A DNA stretch of 7,861 bases from Planctomycetaceae bacterium (lineage in GTDB: Bacteria; Planctomycetota; Planctomycetia; Pirellulales; Thermoguttaceae), in the NCBI GenBank assembly GCA_031287585.1, contig JAITST010000472.1, positions 1 to 7,861 of the forward strand, read 5' to 3'. Shown here in pieces: positions 1 through 6,003 of this stretch. A program made the translations under genes and the position numbers. The notes beneath the pieces are model-generated. The model made no database searches, had not been told where the DNA came from, and worked only from the letters and a program-made list of their open reading frames with translations. Position 1 is the first letter of the stretch. Each line of letters opens with the position of its first letter.

Positions 1-123
1 CTAGACAAACGCCGCGTCATTCCCAAAAACCTGACAGATTCAACAACCACACCATTTGAAGTAGAAATTTCACCAAAGTCCGGCGGAAAAACTACGGTTG
101 ACATTGGTAAATCTGTTAAATGA
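1..123 (+). CDS. C-terminal end of an unidentified protein (5' end outside the window)
   Basis: Frame 1 is open from the first base to a TGA at 121-123 and gives 40 residues, beginning LDKRRVIPKNL and ending VDIGKSVK. The tail is polar and lysine-rich, with alternating hydrophobic residues (FEVEIS, TTVDIG) that suggest beta-strands, as in the last strands of a small beta-sandwich or an extracytoplasmic domain. There is no recognisable motif, so I assign no function. It runs in the same direction as the next gene but is separated from it by 161 bases containing promoter-like sequence, so it is probably a separate transcription unit. The reading frame is supported only by being the frame that stays open to a stop; base composition resembles the neighbouring genes. 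Confidence 0.5.
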   Translation, partial: LDKRRVIPKNLTDSTTTPFEVEISPKSGGKTTVDIGKSVK

Positions 124-144
124 CAACTTTTACAACCAACCCCG

Positions 145-172
145 TTGACTCTGAAAGAATATTTTGTAAAAT
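145..172 (+). promoter_or_regulatory. Candidate sigma70-type promoter for the HzsA-related gene
   Basis: TTGACT (145-150) and TAAAAT (167-172) are separated by 16 bases, 113 bases before the start at 285. A second option is TATACT (217-222), a good -10 box but with only a weak -35 partner. Either would give a leader of roughly 60-105 bases. The region is AT-rich, so chance matches are likely. Confidence 0.3.
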
Positions 173-273
173 GCAGAGCATAGCAATTTTAAGGTGATAC
201 CCAAAATTAAACTGTCTATACTCTATTGACAACACCCTCAATTTATAAAACCAAACCAACCTTCACTTTTTAT

Positions 274-278
274 AGGAG
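274..278 (+). promoter_or_regulatory. Shine-Dalgarno site of the HzsA-related gene
   Basis: AGGAG ends 6 bases before ATG 285 and 9 bases before the adjacent in-frame ATG 288, so either methionine could be used. It is the only clear Shine-Dalgarno sequence before an intact gene in this window. Confidence 0.7.
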
Positions 279-284
279 ATAAAT

Positions 285-3140
285 ATGATGAAACCGATTT
301 TTTTTATTGTGGCAATTTTTGTTTTATTGCCGTCTCTTCAAGCCGACGTGTTTTCCATCGCCACCCGTCAAACTCCTGAAACGTTTACTTCGTTGTCGTA
401 CCGAAATGACGACACTTGGTACGGTTCAAATTACTGGACGAAATCCGGCTGGCTTCGTGTCGGTAAAGATTGGCAGCACCCTGAAAATGATACCGACGCG
501 GTACGAACCTTCACCGCGCCAACCGACGGCAGAATGACTGTTACCGGAACCGTTCGTAAATTGCATCTCGATGGCGATGGAATTATCGCCTCGATTCTGC
601 ATAACGGCAAAGAAGTTTGGAAAAAGAAAATCGAGGGAAAAGACAACGCCGGAATTGATACGAATCTGACGTTCGATGTCAAAGCCGGTGATAAAATCCG
701 TTTCGTTGTCAATAAAAACCAGTCTATCGCCTGCGATACCACTGGCTGGAATCCGGTTATCACTTATGCCGACAGTGAAACGTTTGAAGCCGCCGTTGCG
801 TTTGGTGAGAAACAAGAAAAAGGAAACTGGTCGTATGAAAGCCGCAGCACCGTAAAGGTGTTGCCGACGACGATTGATGTTACGTTGACGAAAGAGGATT
901 ACAAACGTCTCATAAGCGAAACAGCAAACACAACGAACACGGCGAAAATTCCTGATTTTGAAATGATGCCGCTTGTCATCACGGAGTGGCTCAAAGACGA
1001 TAATTATTTTGCCGAACCCGACAAAACGATTCGGGAACATCTGGACCGTGCCGCCAAACTTGACGGGGCGGATGCCAAAGTCATCGACGGTTTTAAGAAA
1101 CGTTTCGCAAGCGAAACGGCTAACTTGCAAGATTTGTATCTCCAAGTGCGGTTGTATAAACGTTCATTGCTTTTCGGTAATTCCCGTACAAAATTCGGTG
1201 AATTATTGTTCGTGAAAGCCCGACCGACAGCGTACAGTCATTTGGTCGGTCAATACTTCGGTTGGAATCAGCGTCCCGGCGGCGGAATTTACGTTCTGGA
1301 AAATCCCGGTTTCTCGTTGAAACATCGTAATCTGCTCGGTGAACAACTGCCGCCGGGAAATGTTTTGGAGCCGCGTTTGTCTTACGATGCCAAACGAATT
1401 GCGTTTTCGCATGTTGCCGTGCCGGAAAAACGGATTGATTGGAAAACGCTGAAAGTCAACGAAGAAGGGGATGCCGAATACTATTATCATCTGTACGAGA
1501 TGGACATTGACGGTAGCAACTTGCGCCAACTGACAGCGGACAAATACGACGATATGATGCCGGAGTATCTGCCGGACGGCGGGTTGGCGTTTGTTTCCAG
1601 TCGGCGGCAGGGATATTCCCGCTGTTTCGGGGCGCAGTTCGGTTCACGTTGGCATTCTTATACGTTGCACCGGCGGGATGCAGACGGCACGATTACCCGA
1701 TTGTCGAACAACGATGTGAGTGAGTGGTTTCCGGCGGTTGCCAATGATGGTCATCTTTGGTTTGCCCGCTGGGATTACATTGACCGCGACGCGGTAACAC
1801 ATCAAAACCTTTGGGCGGTGCGACCGGACGGCACGAATCCGGTTGCTGTCTGGGGCAACGCCGCGCCGAAACCGCACTGTATGTTTCAGGCAAAGCCGAT
1901 TCCGAAATCAAACAAAATTATGTTCATCGCTTCGGCACATCATTCAGTTACGGCGGGTCCCGTTTGTATTGCTGACCCCAGCGTTGATAATAATTCGCTC
2001 GACGCTGTAACCCGATTGACACCGGGAGCGTTTCCCGAAGCGGAAAGTCGAGACATTACGGAGTATTACAATTCCCCGTATCCGCTTGGTGAAAATCTTT
2101 TTCTCGTCGCCTACAGCCGCGACAAATTGGTTTGGGAACCGACACCGCAAGTTGATAACGCTTTGGGACTTTATCTGATGGACGATCAAGGCAACCGCGA
2201 AGTGATTTATCGGGACGAAAAAATCGGCGCGACCTGTCCGCTTCCGATAGCCGCGCGGCACGTTCCGCCGGTGGTTCAAGGGGCGAAGAATCCGCAACTT
2301 GCCAGAGAAGGTCTCGGCGAAATGAGTATCGTCAATGTTTATGAAGGTCTCGGAAACGAAGTACAACCCGGCACGCTCAAACAATTACGGGTCATCCAAA
2401 TTTTCCCGAAAACGACGGTGGTTGTCAATTCGCCGCGAATCGGTGTTGCCGGTGAGGAAAACGCGCGGGCGATTCTCGGTGTTGTTCCGATTGAAGCGGA
2501 CGGTTCCGCGAAGTTTTTGGTTCCGGTCGGCAAACCGCTGTTGTTCCAGGTTTTGGACGAAAACGGTTTTGCGTATCAAACGATGCGTTCGACAACATCC
2601 GTGATGCCGGGCGAACAGATTTCGTGTATCGGTTGCCACGAAAACAAAATGACGGCGGCGGCACAACCGCAGAGGTATCCGCTTGCGTTTTCAAAACCGG
2701 CGGAGCGGTTACAAAAAACGCCGGAATCGGGCAGACCGTTTGGTTTCGTCGAAATGGTTCAACCGATACTGGACGCGAAATGTGTTTCGTGTCATAATTC
2801 GGACAAAGCGGACGGCGGTTACGATTTGTCGGCGAACATCGGCAAGCACGGTTTCACGGCATCGTATTCGGCACTTTGCAAAGACGCAAAAATGGTTCCG
2901 CGTTATCCAGAGCGAAATCAGATTCAGCAGACAATACCGGGCGGCGAAATCGGATCGCGGGGCAGCAAGTTGATTCAACTCCTAAAAGCGGGACACGCCG
3001 AAGTCAAATTGACTGCAGACGAGTTGGCGCGGATTGGAACGTGGATTGACTTGAACGCCGTGTATTACGGGACTTATGATTCGACGCTCACAGCAAAACA
3101 GCAGCGCGGCGAAGCGATACCAATGCCGGAATTGGAGTAA
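285..3140 (+). CDS. Secreted HzsA-related (hydrazine synthase alpha-like) protein with two CxxCH haem sites
   Basis: A 951-residue protein. Residues 1-20 form a signal peptide (K3, hydrophobic core, likely cleavage after SLQA), so it should be exported. Residues about 35-162 look like a beta-sandwich, possibly ligand- or carbohydrate-binding. The middle, about 365-650, has TolB/propeller-like repeats (AKRIAFSHV, DGSNLRQLT, YLPDGGLAFVSSRRQG, DGTNPVAVWG) of the kind seen in hydrazine synthase alpha and in the many planctomycete 'HzsA-related' proteins. The C-terminal part has CIGCH (781-785) and CVSCH (833-837), the second in a typical VQPILDAKC..CH cytochrome c context, followed by a conserved-looking WIDLNAVYYGTYDS end. 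It is therefore probably a periplasmic dihaem protein. The substrate is unknown. No other hydrazine synthase subunit lies nearby, so a true anammox role is unlikely. A Shine-Dalgarno supports the start, and a strong hairpin follows the stop, so it is probably monocistronic. Confidence 0.85.
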   Translation: MMKPIFFIVAIFVLLPSLQADVFSIATRQTPETFTSLSYRNDDTWYGSNYWTKSGWLRVGKDWQHPENDTDAVRTFTAPTDGRMTVTGTVRKLHLDGDGIIASILHNGKEVWKKKIEGKDNAGIDTNLTFDVKAGDKIRFVVNKNQSIACDTTGWNPVITYADSETFEAAVAFGEKQEKGNWSYESRSTVKVLPTTIDVTLTKEDYKRLISETANTTNTAKIPDFEMMPLVITEWLKDDNYFAEPDKTIREHLDRAAKLDGADAKVIDGFKKRFASETANLQDLYLQVRLYKRSLLFGNSRTKFGELLFVKARPTAYSHLVGQYFGWNQRPGGGIYVLENPGFSLKHRNLLGEQLPPGNVLEPRLSYDAKRIAFSHVAVPEKRIDWKTLKVNEEGDAEYYYHLYEMDIDGSNLRQLTADKYDDMMPEYLPDGGLAFVSSRRQGYSRCFGAQFGSRWHSYTLHRRDADGTITRLSNNDVSEWFPAVANDGHLWFARWDYIDRDAVTHQNLWAVRPDGTNPVAVWGNAAPKPHCMFQAKPIPKSNKIMFIASAHHSVTAGPVCIADPSVDNNSLDAVTRLTPGAFPEAESRDITEYYNSPYPLGENLFLVAYSRDKLVWEPTPQVDNALGLYLMDDQGNREVIYRDEKIGATCPLPIAARHVPPVVQGAKNPQLAREGLGEMSIVNVYEGLGNEVQPGTLKQLRVIQIFPKTTVVVNSPRIGVAGEENARAILGVVPIEADGSAKFLVPVGKPLLFQVLDENGFAYQTMRSTTSVMPGEQISCIGCHENKMTAAAQPQRYPLAFSKPAERLQKTPESGRPFGFVEMVQPILDAKCVSCHNSDKADGGYDLSANIGKHGFTASYSALCKDAKMVPRYPERNQIQQTIPGGEIGSRGSKLIQLLKAGHAEVKLTADELARIGTWIDLNAVYYGTYDSTLTAKQQRGEAIPMPELE

Positions 3141-3150
3141 ACTGGAAACG

Positions 3151-3185
3151 CAACGGTCTGTTTCGTTTTTTGAGACAGACCGTTG
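3151..3185 (+). terminator. Strong hairpin after the HzsA-related gene, probable terminator
   Basis: Arms at 3151-3164 and 3172-3185 form 14 pairs with one G-T wobble (core CAACGGTCTGT / ACAGACCGTTG), around a 7-base T-rich loop. It starts 10 bases after the stop. No T-run follows the second arm, so it is not a textbook intrinsic terminator; it may act with Rho or as a 3' end stabiliser. Confidence 0.6.
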
Positions 3186-3220
3186 TGATTATTGGTTACT
3201 AATTGGTATCGTTGAGACGG

Positions 3221-3240
3221 GGGTGTAAAATTAGTGGGGG
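3221..3240 (+). repeat. Left terminal inverted repeat of the insertion sequence
   Basis: GGGTGTAAAATTAGTGGGGG matches the reverse complement of 4164-4186 apart from small differences: the shared core is GTGTAAA..TTAGTGGGGG with a one-base gap. It sits just outside the 3' end of the transposase remnant. Two further G bases (3219-3220) may belong to the end. Confidence 0.75.
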
Positions 3241-3245
3241 TATTT

Positions 3246-4109
3246 TTATATTTTCCAACAATAATTCCATTGTTTTGAGTATATTGCGGCGCAGATAACA
3301 GCCATCTTTTCTGCTCGTTGTTTCTGCCAACATGCTCCCGTCTGTTTTAATTTCCGCCCCACTAAATTTTTGCACGCCCCTTTCACAAACACCGCTCCCA
3401 ATCGCACGTCCCTCAAACAATCGCTCACGATTGTTGTCAAGATACGTCTGCAATGACCGTGTCGCTTCCTTCTGTTCCGAAACGTGAAAGATGTCCAAAC
3501 ACTCTGTCGTGTTGCCGAATAATTTCGACGAAAGATTCCATATCCAATGCGTCCCATCGCCAAGCACCGACACGTTGCCGTCAACTCCCAAATTCAAACG
3601 AACGCTCCATCAACCGTGAATTCAGTTTGGCTTCGGCATCTTGAAAGACCTTACGGACATCTTCGTTGCAGTCCTGTAACAAGGCGATAAGACGGCGTGC
3701 GTCGCGCGTGTAAGCATTGTCCAAACCGACTATCGGTATGACAGGATAGGACGATTGATGACAATGGGGACAACGGCAACGCTTGAAGTGGACTCGGAAA
3801 TGACCGTTACTTGCGGTTACTGTTTTTTCTTTTGTATCGTGGTCTTGCGTTTTTTTACGGTGGGGACGCTGTTTGGATTCGGGTTGTTTTTCGGTGTTGT
3901 TGATACGTTCTTGAAGTTTGCGTTGTAATGTCTCGTTACCTAATTTTCGAATCGCGGTGAAGAGAAAGTCGTCTCCAAGAATTAAACACCGTGTTGAGGA
4001 CGTGACCGGGACTTGCGTTATCGCCAACGGTATCGAGTTCGGAGAGAAGGGCTTGAAATTTTTCGAGAAGCAGGGCTTCGGTATCGGAACGAGAGGTGAT
4101 AGTGTTCAT
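3246..4109 (-). pseudogene. ISKra4-like transposase, broken by frameshifts and an apparent internal deletion
   Basis: Read leftward, pieces of one transposase lie in successive frames. The start is ATG at 4109-4107 behind AAGGAAG (MNTITSRSDTEALLLEK...GHVLNTV). A shift near 3983-3990 leads into LILGDDFLFTAIRKLGNETLQRKLQE and the zinc-ribbon-like CRCPHCH. A shift near 3584-3597 leads into VDGNVSVLGDGTHWIWNLSS and GSGVCE. An extra A in GAAAGGGG (about 3381-3383) then leads into GACKNLVGRKLKQTGACW...MAVICAAIYSKQW, ending at TAA 3248-3246. LGDG and GSG..E fit the second D and the E of a DDE transposase. Only about 70 residues separate the zinc motif from LGDG, which is too few for an intact family member, and the region expected to carry the first catalytic D is missing. 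Transposase identity is firm; the family name is from motif recall. Confidence 0.8.
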
Positions 4110-4163
4110 GGGACTTCCTTGTCTGTAAAAGGGAAATGGAGGGAAAAAAGACATTAGACCAAT

Positions 4164-4186
4164 CCCCCACTAAAGTTTACACACCC
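4164..4186 (-). repeat. Right terminal inverted repeat of the insertion sequence
   Basis: The reverse complement begins GGGTGTGTAAAC and ends TTTAGTGGGGG, pairing with the left repeat at 3221-3240. It lies 55 bases outside the transposase start codon, as expected for the 5' terminus of the element. Confidence 0.75.
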
Positions 4187-4214
4187 TATGAACGCTTACA
4201 AAATTACCTACTTA

Positions 4215-4243
4215 TTGAAAACAATAACTATTATCTGTACAAT
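4215..4243 (+). promoter_or_regulatory. Sigma70-type promoter for the pseudoprotease gene
   Basis: TTGAAA (4215-4220) and TACAAT (4238-4243) are spaced by exactly 17 bases. Transcription would start near 4250, leaving a leader of about 98 bases before ATG 4348. The promoter lies 28 bases outside the right end of the insertion sequence, so it belongs to the host locus rather than to the element. Confidence 0.6.
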
Positions 4244-4254
4244 AGACCCGATTA

Positions 4255-4317
4255 GTGACCGGATTAACTCCGTAAGAGTTCACCGTGAATAGCCGCCAGT
4301 GAAACTTGGGGCGGTTA
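4255..4317 (+). other. Foldable 5' leader of the pseudoprotease gene
   Basis: Two hairpins are visible. AACTC (4266-4270) pairs with GAGTT (4276-4280) around a 5-base loop, and GTG (4255-4257) can pair with CAC (4281-4283) beneath it. TAGCCGCC (4290-4297) pairs with GGCGGTTA (4310-4317), 8 pairs with one G-T. The 12-base loop can close further as AGT/ACT. I recognise no known riboswitch class. It could affect translation of a gene that has no Shine-Dalgarno, or be incidental. Confidence 0.35.
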
Positions 4318-4347
4318 CTTTCCACCGTCTGACCAACAGAATTATCT

Positions 4348-5355
4348 ATGACTATCAAACATTTCATATTCGCGTTTGTCTTCGCATCGCTGACAACGTC
4401 CGCTGTCTTGTCTGCCGAGAGTTCGGCTGATGTTATTCGGGCAGTTGATTCGGTTCGTCCTCATCTTGTACGCATTGACACGATTGGCGGTCACGAGCGG
4501 GTTGAGGGTACTTTGGCTAACGAAGGTACCACTACCGGTTTGCTGTACGACAACAAGGGGCGTATTATTACGAGTGCGTTCAACTTTCTTCACGAGCCGA
4601 GTGCGATACTGATTCGCTTTCCAGATGGTACACGGAAAGTAGCACGGAAGGTTGCGACTGACCGAAACCGGATGTTGACGTTGTTACAAGTTGACATAAC
4701 AAACGACGAAGCGGTGAAGATTGTACCGACGCGACCACTCACGAGTTTACAAATCGGTGAGAGCGTGATTGCGCTTGGCTGCTCGTTTTCTGAAACTGAA
4801 CCGAATGTTGCGGTCGGAGTTTTGAGCGGCACGGGACGTATATGGGGAAAGGCGATTCAAACCGACGCGGCGGTAAGTCCGAGTAACTATGGTGGTCCGC
4901 TTGTCGATACGCAGGGTAAGGTAATCGGTATCTTGGCACCGTTATCAATGACGGCGGGCGGCGTAACAGCCGGTCACGAGTTTTACGACGCGGGAATCGG
5001 GATGGCGATTCCGATGGACGATGTCGCGAACATTGTGTTACCGAAGTTGCAAGCGGGTAAGGATGTCGAGAGCGGCGAAGTTGGAATAGTGTTTCCAGAC
5101 AACGCAATCTTCGTCGGTGAACCGTTAATCACCGATATTATGCCGGATTCGCCAGCGGCTAAATCGGGATTGAAGAAAGGCGACCGTATCACAAAACTAA
5201 ACGACAAGCCAATCACAACAGCCCTGTCGGTAGTAATAGCAATAAAACAATCATACGTCGGTGACACAATACAAGTAACATACAGCCGCGACGGAAAAGA
5301 ACAAACAACAACGGTGACAACAGCAGCACCAAGCGAGATAAAAAGACCAGATTGA
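4348..5355 (+). CDS. Secreted HtrA/DegP-like trypsin-fold protein with PDZ domain and no catalytic triad (pseudoprotease)
   Basis: A 335-residue protein. Residues 1-23 are a signal peptide (likely cleavage after VLSA). Residues about 30-230 follow the S1C/HtrA fold and 244-322 form one PDZ domain (PLITDIMPDSPAAKSGLKKGDRI). The catalytic positions are all changed: the TNNHV-type histidine site reads TSAFNF (F78), the D-A-L aspartate site reads DRNRMLTLLQ (M109), and the GNSGG serine site reads SNYGG (Y181). The surrounding fold motifs (QTDAAVSP, GGPLVD, GKVIGI, GIGMAIP) are well kept, so this is a maintained gene rather than a wreck. It is probably a periplasmic binding, chaperone or scaffold protein that recognises peptide C-termini through PDZ. 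I recall planctomycete paralogues with the same AFNF and NYGG substitutions. The start is the only sensible one, as the signal peptide begins there, but no Shine-Dalgarno precedes it. Confidence 0.88.
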   Translation: MTIKHFIFAFVFASLTTSAVLSAESSADVIRAVDSVRPHLVRIDTIGGHERVEGTLANEGTTTGLLYDNKGRIITSAFNFLHEPSAILIRFPDGTRKVARKVATDRNRMLTLLQVDITNDEAVKIVPTRPLTSLQIGESVIALGCSFSETEPNVAVGVLSGTGRIWGKAIQTDAAVSPSNYGGPLVDTQGKVIGILAPLSMTAGGVTAGHEFYDAGIGMAIPMDDVANIVLPKLQAGKDVESGEVGIVFPDNAIFVGEPLITDIMPDSPAAKSGLKKGDRITKLNDKPITTALSVVIAIKQSYVGDTIQVTYSRDGKEQTTTVTTAAPSEIKRPD

Positions 5356-5382
5356 AAACCCGCAAACGCCCAAAAATCGCTC

Positions 5383-5417
5383 GTTACCGTTCGCGGCTGC
5401 TGTTTCTGAACGATAAC
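5383..5417 (+). terminator. Hairpin after the pseudoprotease gene, possible terminator
   Basis: GTTACCGTTC (5383-5392) pairs with GAACGATAAC (5408-5417) over 10 positions with one C-A mismatch, around a 15-base loop, 27 bases after the stop. It is followed by AAAAG, not a T-run, so intrinsic termination is doubtful. Confidence 0.35.
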
Positions 5418-5453
5418 AAAAGACCAAAACGATAGTGAGGTGTTGCATCATTC

Positions 5454-5492
5454 ACTTAGCGCAACCGAACATGGTATTGCATTGCGCTGAGT
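5454..5492 (+). terminator. Second hairpin downstream of the pseudoprotease gene, possible terminator
   Basis: ACTTAGCGCAA (5454-5464) pairs with TTGCGCTGAGT (5482-5492), 11 pairs with one T-G wobble, around a 17-base loop. The following bases, AAAGTTATTCT, are only mildly T-rich. It is the strongest stem between the two genes and could be the true 3' boundary of the upstream transcript. Confidence 0.4.
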
Positions 5493-5619
5493 AAAGTTAT
5501 TCTACCAAAACCAAAACACTGAATACGTTTGGTCTTATACATCTGTTAGATTACAAAAAACTTATTCTCATAAAAATTTCTATTTTTACGTTGGGGGGTA
5601 TTCCCCTTATAGCAAGTTG

Positions 5620-5628
5620 TGGTACAAT
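5620..5628 (+). promoter_or_regulatory. Extended -10 promoter candidate before the structured region
   Basis: TGG-TACAAT (5620-5628) is an extended -10 element. No good -35 lies at the usual distance (5599-5606 reads TATTCCCC), which is tolerable for the extended class. Immediately upstream, GGGG-TATT-CCCC (5595-5606) forms a small palindrome in the -35 zone that could be an operator. Transcription would begin near 5635, exactly where the chain of hairpins starts. Confidence 0.4.
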
Positions 5629-5635
5629 GTCATAG

Positions 5636-5972
5636 GTTTTATTTCAGATAAAACTACGGGGATTTCCCTGTTTTGAAATTACATAGTATCCTGAATTGTT
5701 TTTCAGGGATTACAATCGAGTTCGTAGCAATTCAATAGCCGTCTTTGGACGGATTGGTTGGCTTCACGTTCCAAACGGCTATGCCGAGTGAAGATGACCA
5801 TTGGAAGTTGAAACCTGCGTGGCTCCCGTAGGGGGGCGTATGCGCAACTTCCATGGGAATCTTCAGCGTTGAGATTTCGGAGTAAATAACGGCGCACCGT
5901 ATTGGAACACGGGAAGAATACCTATCTATTGAACGCATCGCTCCTGTTCTGAAGCGATTCTTGCTTGCGTTC
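5636..5972 (+). ncRNA. Candidate structured non-coding RNA or long structured leader, class unknown
   Basis: The pairings seen are as follows. GTTTTAT/ATAAAAC (5636-5642, 5648-5654). ACGGGG/CCCTGT (5656-5661, 5666-5671, one wobble). ATC-CTGAA/TTCAG-GAT (5688-5695, 5702-5710, one bulged G). A long-range helix TTCAATAG/CTATTGAA (5731-5738, 5926-5933) closes a roughly 200-base domain. Inside that domain are CCGTC/GACGG (5739-5743, 5748-5752), CTTCAC/GTGAAG (5762-5767, 5788-5793) enclosing CGGC/GCCG, GGAAGTTG/CAACTTCC (5803-5810, 5845-5852), which extends through CCA/TGG and GAAGAT/ATCTTC, and ACGG/CCGT (5889-5892, 5897-5900). A last hairpin has GAACGC/GCGTTC (5931-5936, 5967-5972) and ATCGCT/AGCGAT (5937-5942, 5953-5958). 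Some helices compete. It resembles no tmRNA, RNase P, SRP, 6S or riboswitch motif that I can recognise. It may be an independent RNA or the leader of the gene at 6004. Confidence 0.4.
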
Positions 5973-6003
5973 TTCGTAAATCACACCTTATTTATTTCAG
6001 CCA

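Larger units (their letters stand above)
3219..4186 (-). mobile_element. Degenerate insertion sequence, probably ISKra4 family
   Basis: The element is bounded by imperfect terminal inverted repeats (3221-3240 and 4164-4186) and encloses one minus-strand transposase remnant that nearly fills it. At about 970 bases it is shorter than I would expect for a complete ISKra4-type element, consistent with an internal deletion in the transposase. No convincing target-site duplication is visible: the left flank ends TTGAGAC before the G-run and the right flank starts TATGAACG. It lies between the hairpin of the HzsA-related gene and the promoter of the pseudoprotease gene, and interrupts neither. With its transposase broken it should be immobile unless helped in trans. 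Confidence 0.75.
5356..6003. other. 648-base gene-free region rich in inverted repeats
   Basis: No credible coding region: plus-strand frames are short, and the minus-strand frames at 5703-5938 overlap the hairpins and resemble no known protein. From left to right it holds a hairpin at 5383-5417, a hairpin at 5454-5492, a weaker pairing ACCAAA/TTTGGT (5510-5515 with 5528-5533), an AT-rich stretch (about 5534-5592), GGGG-TATT-CCCC (5595-5606), an extended -10 motif (5620-5628) and a long structured segment (5636-5972). Confidence 0.6.

Noticed and set aside
128..171. TTTTACAA (128-135) / TTGTAAAA (164-171) as a terminator of the first partial gene
   Set aside because: The stem is all weak pairs with a 28-base loop and no T-tail.
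226..249. TTGACA (226-231) with TATAAA (244-249) as the promoter of the HzsA-related gene
   Set aside because: Both boxes are good but the spacer is only 12 bases, too short for a sigma70 promoter.
426..1145. A 239-codon open frame on the minus strand, inside the HzsA-related gene
   Set aside because: It has no recognisable domain, lies fully antisense to a well-supported gene, and its length follows from the codon bias of the plus strand.
1644..2694. Several minus- and plus-strand open frames within the HzsA-related gene
   Set aside because: They are arginine-rich shadow frames with low-complexity translations and no start signals.
3205..4200. Target-site duplication around the insertion sequence
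   Set aside because: The flanks outside the inverted repeats share no convincing direct repeat; it may have been lost or the ends may be slightly misplaced.
5703..5938. Minus-strand open frames in the gene-free region
   Set aside because: They overlap the inverted repeats, give no known protein and have no ribosome site; the pairing potential explains this region better.
5636..5972. Retron msr-msd, group II intron or transposon-associated omega RNA as an explanation of the structured region
   Set aside because: No reverse transcriptase, maturase, TnpB or IscB is present in the window, and no diagnostic motif of these RNAs is visible.
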